Below are positions 22,879 through 27,255 of a stretch of 27,255 bases of DNA, in pieces (within the stretch, counting starts at the first letter, position 1; the number at the start of each line of letters is the position of its first letter). A program made the position numbers and the translations under genes. The stretch covers positions 1 to 27,255 of the forward strand of contig JBKOZS010000338.1 in assembly GCA_046726015.1 (NCBI GenBank), given 5' to 3'. Source of the DNA: QHWT01 sp046726015. Lineage in GTDB: Bacteria; Acidobacteriota; Vicinamibacteria; Vicinamibacterales; 2-12-FULL-66-21. The notes below the pieces were generated by a model. The model was not told where the DNA came from. It saw only the letters and a program-made list of their open reading frames with translations, and did not search any database.

Positions 22879-25632
22879 ATGGCAGAGCCCCGGACGCCAG
22901 ACGTCGTCAGCCGCACACACGCCCTGAGCGCCCCGATTACTTATGCGCTGGCGCTCATAGGGCTGGTCGCGGCGGTACTGCTTCGTTACCTGCTCGATCG
23001 CTGGGTGGGCGACGCCCTGCCCTTCGTCACGCTGTTCGGCGCCGTAGCAGCTGCGGTATGGATCGGCGGCTACCGACCCGCCATCGTCGTGGCCATCCTC
23101 GGCTACGTCGCGGCTAACTACCTGTTCATCTCGCCACGCGGGCAGTTGGGATTTCGCGGCTCGGGAGATCTGATCGGCCTGCTGGCGTACCTCTTCACTT
23201 GTTCGTTGGTCATCGGTTTCGGTGAGGCGATGCGCGCTGCTCAGAGCCGCACCAACGAGCGACGCGAGCTGTTGCGCGGAACGCTGCGACGCACAGAGCA
23301 AGAGGGTGCCCGACAGCTTTTGACTGCTCGCCTGCTCGCGTCGATCATCGAGTCGTCGGACGATGCCATCATCAGCAAGTCGCTGGGTGGCGTCATCCAG
23401 AGCTGGAACGCCGCGGCAGAACGGCTCTTCGGCCACACCGCGGAACAGGCGATCGGACAGCACGTTTCCCTGATCATTCCTTCCGACCGTCTGGCCGAAG
23501 AAGACCAGATCATCGCGAGCCTGAAAGCAGGACAGCGGATCGAGCATTTCGAAACCGAGCGTGTGCGATCCGATGGCAGCCGCGTCCTGGTGTCCCTCAC
23601 CATCTCTCCCATCAAAGACGATTCGGGCACCGTCGTCGGCGCGTCCAAGATCGTGCGGGATGTGACCCGCCAGCGGCAGGCGGAACAGCGTGAACGTCAA
23701 CTGCTGGAGGAAGCCGCTGCCGCGAACGCAAAGTTCCACGCGTTCTTCGAGCAAGGTCCGCTGTTTGCCGCGATCATGGACGTCAACGGCACGGTGGTCG
23801 AAACGAACCGGCTGTCGTGGGAGGCCTGTGGCTACAGCCGTGAGCAAATAGTCGGCAAGCCGTTCTGGGAAGGGCCGTGGTGGTCGCCCTCCGGGCCGCT
23901 GTCGGAACGGCTCAAGGCCGCATCGAGTCAGGCGGCCGCGGGTGACATCGTTCGCGCGGAGGTGCCCTACTTCGTGGCCGATGGCGGCGAGCGGGTGGCG
24001 GATGCCACGATCCAGCCGATCAGGGATGCAACCGGCCGCGTGCTGTTTCTCGCGGCAGCCGGCATCGACATCACGGATCGCAAACGCGCGGAGGCCGATC
24101 GCGAAAAGTTCGTCACACTCGTCGAGAGCAGCACGGATTTCATCGGCATGTGCGACCTGGACGGCATGCCGTTTTTCGTCAACCGCGCGGGACTGACCAT
24201 GGTCGGCCTCGACGACATCGAGCAAGCCCGTCGCACGCCTGTCGCAGACTTCTTCTTCCCGGAAGATCAGCACCGGATCATGCACGAATTCTTGCCGTCG
24301 GTCCTCGAGCGAGGCCACGCGGAGATCGAGGTGCGCTTCCGCCATTTCAAGACGGGCGACGCTCGATGGATGGCTTACAAGGTGCTGACGGTGCCGGACG
24401 CCTCCGGCCGGCCGGTCGCGTTTGCCACGGTCAGCCAGGATGTGACCGAACGGAAGCGGCTCGAAGACAACCTCCGCAGCCTCGCGGCGGATCTGTCGGA
24501 AGCCGACCGGCGCAAGAACGAATTCCTCGCCATGCTGGCTCATGAACTGCGGAATCCGCTGGCCCCGATCAGCAACGCCGCGCGGGTGTTGCGCGTCGGC
24601 AGCCGCGAGGGGGACGCGCTGCGATCGGCGTCCGAGATGCTGGAGCGCCAGGTCGGACAGGTGGCGAGGCTGGTGGATGACCTGCTCGACATGAGCCGCA
24701 TCACGCGCGGCAAGATCGAACTCCGCAAAGAACGGGTCGAACTCGCGGCAATCGTCAACCAGGCGGTTGAAGCCGTCCGTGCGCAGTACCGAAGCATGAA
24801 CCACAAGCTGACCGTTACGCTGCCGCCTCGGGAAATGTATCTGGACGCCGACCCGGCGCGCCTGGCGCAGGTGATCGGCAATCTCTTGAATAATGCCTGC
24901 AAGTTCACGGACAGGGGTGGGCACATCTGGTTAAACGTCGATGATGATGGCGGTCAGGCGATCATCCGGGTGAGGGACAACGGCATCGGCATCGCCGCGG
25001 AGAACCTGCCGCGCGTCTTCGATATGTTCGCGCAGGCCGATACGTCGCTGGAGCGTTCGCGCGACGGTTTAGGGATCGGACTGACGCTGGTGAAGACCCT
25101 GGTGGACATGCATGGCGGCTCGGTAGGAGTGCACAGCGACGGCCTTGGGCGCGGCAGCGAATTCACCGTGTGTCTACCGATCCTGGACGAGATCGCCGAA
25201 GAGGAGGCACCCGCGACATCGAAGGCGCCAGCGCCGGCGGTGACCCGTCGCGTGCTGATCGTTGACGACAGCGAAGATGGTGCGGAGTCGCTGGCGATGC
25301 TGCTGCAGTTCGCCGGCCATGTCACGCACACGGCACACGACGGTGTCGAGGCCATCAAGGCTGCTGAGCGCTTACGGCCCGATGTCGTGTTGCTGGACAT
25401 CGGCCTGCCGGGACTGAACGGCTACGAAGCGTGTCGTCGTATCCGGAAGGAGCCGTGGGGTAAGGACATGGTCCTCGTGGCGCTGACCGGCTGGGGCCAG
25501 GAAGAAGATCGCCAGCAATCCCGTGACGCCGGATTCAACGCACACATGGTCAAGCCAGTCGACCACGATGACCTGCTGGACTTCCTGGGTTCGCTCCCGT
25601 CTACGAGCAGTGCGGGTTCACGGGTCCGCTGA
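22879..25632 (+). CDS. DUF4118/PAS hybrid sensor histidine kinase with C-terminal receiver
   Basis: A 917-residue inner-membrane hybrid kinase. Order (from the ATG): a KdpD-like DUF4118 membrane block (about 20-118, several helices), a linker helix, three PAS domains (about 155-270, 285-405, 408-530), HisKA with the phosphorylated His555 in LAMLAHELRNPLAPI, HATPase with N-box NLLNNACKFT, G1 RDNGIGI and G2 DGLGIGLTLV (about 665-740), and a receiver with Asp840 in LLDIGLPG and Lys892 in MVKPVD. The PAS domains suggest sensing of a small ligand or redox state, but no haem or flavin signature is recognisable by eye. In-frame GTG codons at 22813 and 22840 could extend it by 22 or 13 residues; no start has a convincing ribosome site. 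No response-regulator gene follows, so the output partner is elsewhere. Confidence 0.9.
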   Translation: MAEPRTPDVVSRTHALSAPITYALALIGLVAAVLLRYLLDRWVGDALPFVTLFGAVAAAVWIGGYRPAIVVAILGYVAANYLFISPRGQLGFRGSGDLIGLLAYLFTCSLVIGFGEAMRAAQSRTNERRELLRGTLRRTEQEGARQLLTARLLASIIESSDDAIISKSLGGVIQSWNAAAERLFGHTAEQAIGQHVSLIIPSDRLAEEDQIIASLKAGQRIEHFETERVRSDGSRVLVSLTISPIKDDSGTVVGASKIVRDVTRQRQAEQRERQLLEEAAAANAKFHAFFEQGPLFAAIMDVNGTVVETNRLSWEACGYSREQIVGKPFWEGPWWSPSGPLSERLKAASSQAAAGDIVRAEVPYFVADGGERVADATIQPIRDATGRVLFLAAAGIDITDRKRAEADREKFVTLVESSTDFIGMCDLDGMPFFVNRAGLTMVGLDDIEQARRTPVADFFFPEDQHRIMHEFLPSVLERGHAEIEVRFRHFKTGDARWMAYKVLTVPDASGRPVAFATVSQDVTERKRLEDNLRSLAADLSEADRRKNEFLAMLAHELRNPLAPISNAARVLRVGSREGDALRSASEMLERQVGQVARLVDDLLDMSRITRGKIELRKERVELAAIVNQAVEAVRAQYRSMNHKLTVTLPPREMYLDADPARLAQVIGNLLNNACKFTDRGGHIWLNVDDDGGQAIIRVRDNGIGIAAENLPRVFDMFAQADTSLERSRDGLGIGLTLVKTLVDMHGGSVGVHSDGLGRGSEFTVCLPILDEIAEEEAPATSKAPAPAVTRRVLIVDDSEDGAESLAMLLQFAGHVTHTAHDGVEAIKAAERLRPDVVLLDIGLPGLNGYEACRRIRKEPWGKDMVLVALTGWGQEEDRQQSRDAGFNAHMVKPVDHDDLLDFLGSLPSTSSAGSRVR

Positions 25633-25670
25633 TTGCCGGCGCGCCAGTCGCCACGTGCCGTGCGAGCCCG

Positions 25671-26420
25671 TCAAAAATACAATCCAAAGCCCACTGACGG
25701 CCCGTGCACGGTCGGTTTCACAACCACGGTCCGGCCCGCCTTCGAATCGGAGACCTTCAGGTAGAGAACGTTGTAGCCGGCCGTCAAACCGAAGTGCCGT
25801 ACGACCTTCCAGTCCACGCGGAGCTCGCTACCAAGATCGACGTCGGCGCCGACGCCGAACCCGCCGCCGTCGAAGGATGCGTGCCACTCCACCTTCGGGC
25901 CGACACTGTGCCAGCCAATCCCCACCAGGGGATCCCAAATCCCGGGCTTACGTGAAAAGTGCGGCAGGTCACCCAGCGTGATGTCGTACTTGAATGCGAG
26001 CCGCCGCACGCCTGCGGTGACAAACAGGTTCGGGGCCACTCTCCGTCCCAGCTTGCCTCCGCCGTAAATGAGGTCCAGGTCGACGACGAGGAACGGCCGC
26101 TCGGGCCGATCACCACCGACGCCGGCCCAAATGCCGTAGCCCTCGATTCGCCACACGCCATTCGAGGCAGTCACGCCTCCGAAGAACGCGCCATCAAAGC
26201 GACTATCGACGATGTCGCCCGCTCCACCGCCATCACCGTCGGACGGCGGGATGTCGACGTCGATGCCAATGTCGAGCGGCACCCATGCAAGGACTGGGTA
26301 CACCGCGACGTCCCAACCTTCGTCGGTGTTTGCGTCTCGAGCAACGCTCTGCGCCCGTGCCGCCTCACCGAGACCGACCACACACAAGGCTGCCAGGAAG
26401 ACGACTCGAATTACGTGCAT
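25671..26420 (-). CDS. Outer-membrane beta-barrel protein
   Basis: A 249-residue exported protein with a signal peptide (MHVIRVVFLAALCVVGLGEAARAQ, cleavage near 24). The body has alternating beta-strand patterns such as WDVAVYPVLAWVPLDIGIDVDI and VEWHASFDGGGFGVGADVDLGSEL, many Gly and Asp, and a C-terminus GPSVGFGLYF ending in Phe, as expected for an outer-membrane barrel. A segment DIPPSDGDGGGAGDIVDSRFD (about 60-80) looks like an exposed loop. Function unknown. It converges on the hybrid kinase gene with 38 bases between them. Confidence 0.7.
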   Translation of the reverse strand: MHVIRVVFLAALCVVGLGEAARAQSVARDANTDEGWDVAVYPVLAWVPLDIGIDVDIPPSDGDGGGAGDIVDSRFDGAFFGGVTASNGVWRIEGYGIWAGVGGDRPERPFLVVDLDLIYGGGKLGRRVAPNLFVTAGVRRLAFKYDITLGDLPHFSRKPGIWDPLVGIGWHSVGPKVEWHASFDGGGFGVGADVDLGSELRVDWKVVRHFGLTAGYNVLYLKVSDSKAGRTVVVKPTVHGPSVGFGLYF

Positions 26421-26426
26421 CCGTGC

Positions 26427-26432
26427 AGTCTA
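26427..26432 (-). promoter_or_regulatory. Candidate -10 element for a leaderless barrel transcript
   Basis: TAGACT lies six bases before the ATG on the minus strand, with no ribosome-binding site in between. A recognisable -35 box is missing. Confidence 0.3.
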
Positions 26433-26507
26433 CGCCGATGCGGGAGCCGGCACCATGAGAGACGACAGCACAGCCATACGTGAAACGATTTTCTATGCAA
26501 ACGCGAA

Positions 26508-27005
26508 CTACTTAACCACCAGCTGCCCTTTCATGCCGGCCATGTAGTGCCCCGGAAAGGAGCAGAGATACGTGTACGTCCCGGGCTTCATTGGCACGGT
26601 AAAGGTGACATCGACGGTCTCACCCGGTCCGACGAGACCCTTCGCCGCGATCATCTTGTCCTGCATAAGCGGAGGAATGAAGTCCGTGTCGCGCGCGTTC
26701 ATTGCGGCATTCACGAAGTCCTCGGCCTTCACCCCGGCCTTCAGCAAAACGAAATTGTGGCCCATGACGACCTTGGGCGCCGTGCCGACGGACTTGAGGA
26801 TCACGTGCAAGCGCTCTCCGGGATGCGCCAGGATGGTTGCGAGATCGTATTTGAGCGTGTCGCCACCAGTCATTTCAATCGTGCGGACTTTCGATGCCCG
26901 CGCCGCGCCGGTCGAGGCGAGGGACGCCGCTCTTGACCTGGTCTGAGCGGCACCCGCCACGGCCGGCGTTAACGCGAGGAGACACACGAGCGAGAGTAGC
27001 TTCAT
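26508..27005 (-). CDS. Azurin/auracyanin-like blue copper protein
   Basis: A 165-residue exported type 1 copper protein that shuttles electrons in the periplasm. Signal peptide MKLLSLVCLLALTPAVAGA, then a Ala/Ser/Arg-rich linker to about 38. The cupredoxin body carries the copper ligands His83 (MGHNFVLLK), Cys148, His153 and Met158 (YLCSFPGHYMAGMKG). The His-to-Met distance is five, one more than in azurin proper, and the CxFPGHxxAGMKG form recalls auracyanin-like proteins. The sulfocyanin-like insertion seen in other families is absent. The start at 27005 has AGAAGGAG upstream at good spacing; an earlier in-frame ATG at 27053 precedes that site. The gene lies just downstream of a tiny membrane-peptide gene. 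Confidence 0.9.
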   Translation of the reverse strand: MKLLSLVCLLALTPAVAGAAQTRSRAASLASTGAARASKVRTIEMTGGDTLKYDLATILAHPGERLHVILKSVGTAPKVVMGHNFVLLKAGVKAEDFVNAAMNARDTDFIPPLMQDKMIAAKGLVGPGETVDVTFTVPMKPGTYTYLCSFPGHYMAGMKGQLVVK

Positions 27006-27107
27006 TGGAGTTGCTCCTTCTGAGAACACATTTATGAAGATGAGAGCGTACAAACCTGATGCGCTGGCCTGCCGCCGCTGGACGCGCTCAGCACGATAAC
27101 TGGCGCT

Positions 27108-27221
27108 TCAGCTCGCCTGCGTCAGGAACACGAGTGCCTCGAGTGCAAGAAAGACAAGCACGGTCCAGGCGACAAACGTGATCGCGCCGAGAATGTACCA
27201 GTGGTATGGCTTGACGATCAT
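27108..27221 (-). CDS. 37-residue single-pass membrane peptide
   Basis: ATG to TGA gives 37 residues: a short N-terminus MIVKPYHWY, then one hydrophobic helix (about residues 9-34, with WTVLVFLALEALVFL) and a short polar tail TQAS. Aromatic residues Tyr/His/Trp at the membrane edge look natural rather than chance. AAGGAAAGG lies upstream but rather far from the ATG. Small subunits of this form occur in cytochrome oxidase and similar complexes, and the copper-protein gene follows on the same strand, but no family can be named. The gene upstream of it lies outside the window. Confidence 0.5.
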   Translation of the reverse strand: MIVKPYHWYILGAITFVAWTVLVFLALEALVFLTQAS

Positions 27222-27255
27222 CGTGCACCGTGCCTTTCCTTATGCGGACTGGGTT

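Noticed and set aside
22789..24924. Minus-strand frame of 711 codons
   Set aside because: It is antisense to the hybrid kinase, whose motifs are unambiguous.

Overview
The window is a chromosomal stretch of a high-GC Gram-negative bacterium. It holds several outer-membrane beta-barrels, Sec and Tat signal peptides, a lipoprotein, paired secreted amidohydrolases, a decayed DUF885 gene and an azurin-type cupredoxin. The mix of families resembles Acidobacteriota, perhaps Vicinamibacteria, but this is an inference from gene content, as no rRNA or other marker gene is present. I see no tRNA, rRNA, CRISPR array, insertion sequence or phage gene.

Layout. 1-2815: a Tat-exported GH51 arabinofuranosidase (cut by the window edge) diverges from an L-fucose/L-arabinose isomerase-family gene, with a LacI/GntR-like palindrome between them; this is a small pentose or deoxyhexose utilisation locus. 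2915-4584: a secreted tandem-DUF1259 protein diverges from a small outer-membrane barrel. 4660-7490: two translationally coupled amidohydrolases, the second of which has lost its metal ligands. 7560-8012: wreckage of a DUF885 gene. 8166-8465: a small winged-helix-like protein. 8622-11241: a sodium:solute symporter and a DUF4239 membrane protein. 11483-13692: a lectin-like lipoprotein converging on a PLP-dependent amino-acid decarboxylase. 13840-15147: an ACS-type MFS transporter.

15313-19374 is a tight three-gene cassette: an Omp85-type barrel without POTRA domains, an exported protein of unknown family carrying D-x4-N and DxG motifs spaced as in HipA-like kinases, and a membrane-anchored phytase-like protein. 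19388-20329: a secreted alpha/beta hydrolase. 20420-22792 is a redox-responsive locus: SoxR with its iron-sulfur cysteines, an 18-bp SoxR-box palindrome, and a divergent SDR gene overlapping a divergent queA paralogue. 22879-25632: a DUF4118/triple-PAS hybrid histidine kinase. 25671-27221: an outer-membrane barrel, an azurin/auracyanin-like copper protein and a 37-residue membrane peptide.

The most unusual non-coding signal is a set of three 7-bp-periodic heptamer arrays (2836-2914, 4592-4647, 12149-12190). Each lies exactly between the ends of two convergent genes. The most unusual coding signals are the enzyme/pseudoenzyme amidohydrolase pair, the Omp85/kinase-like/phytase-like cassette and the SoxR-controlled SDR-queA pair.
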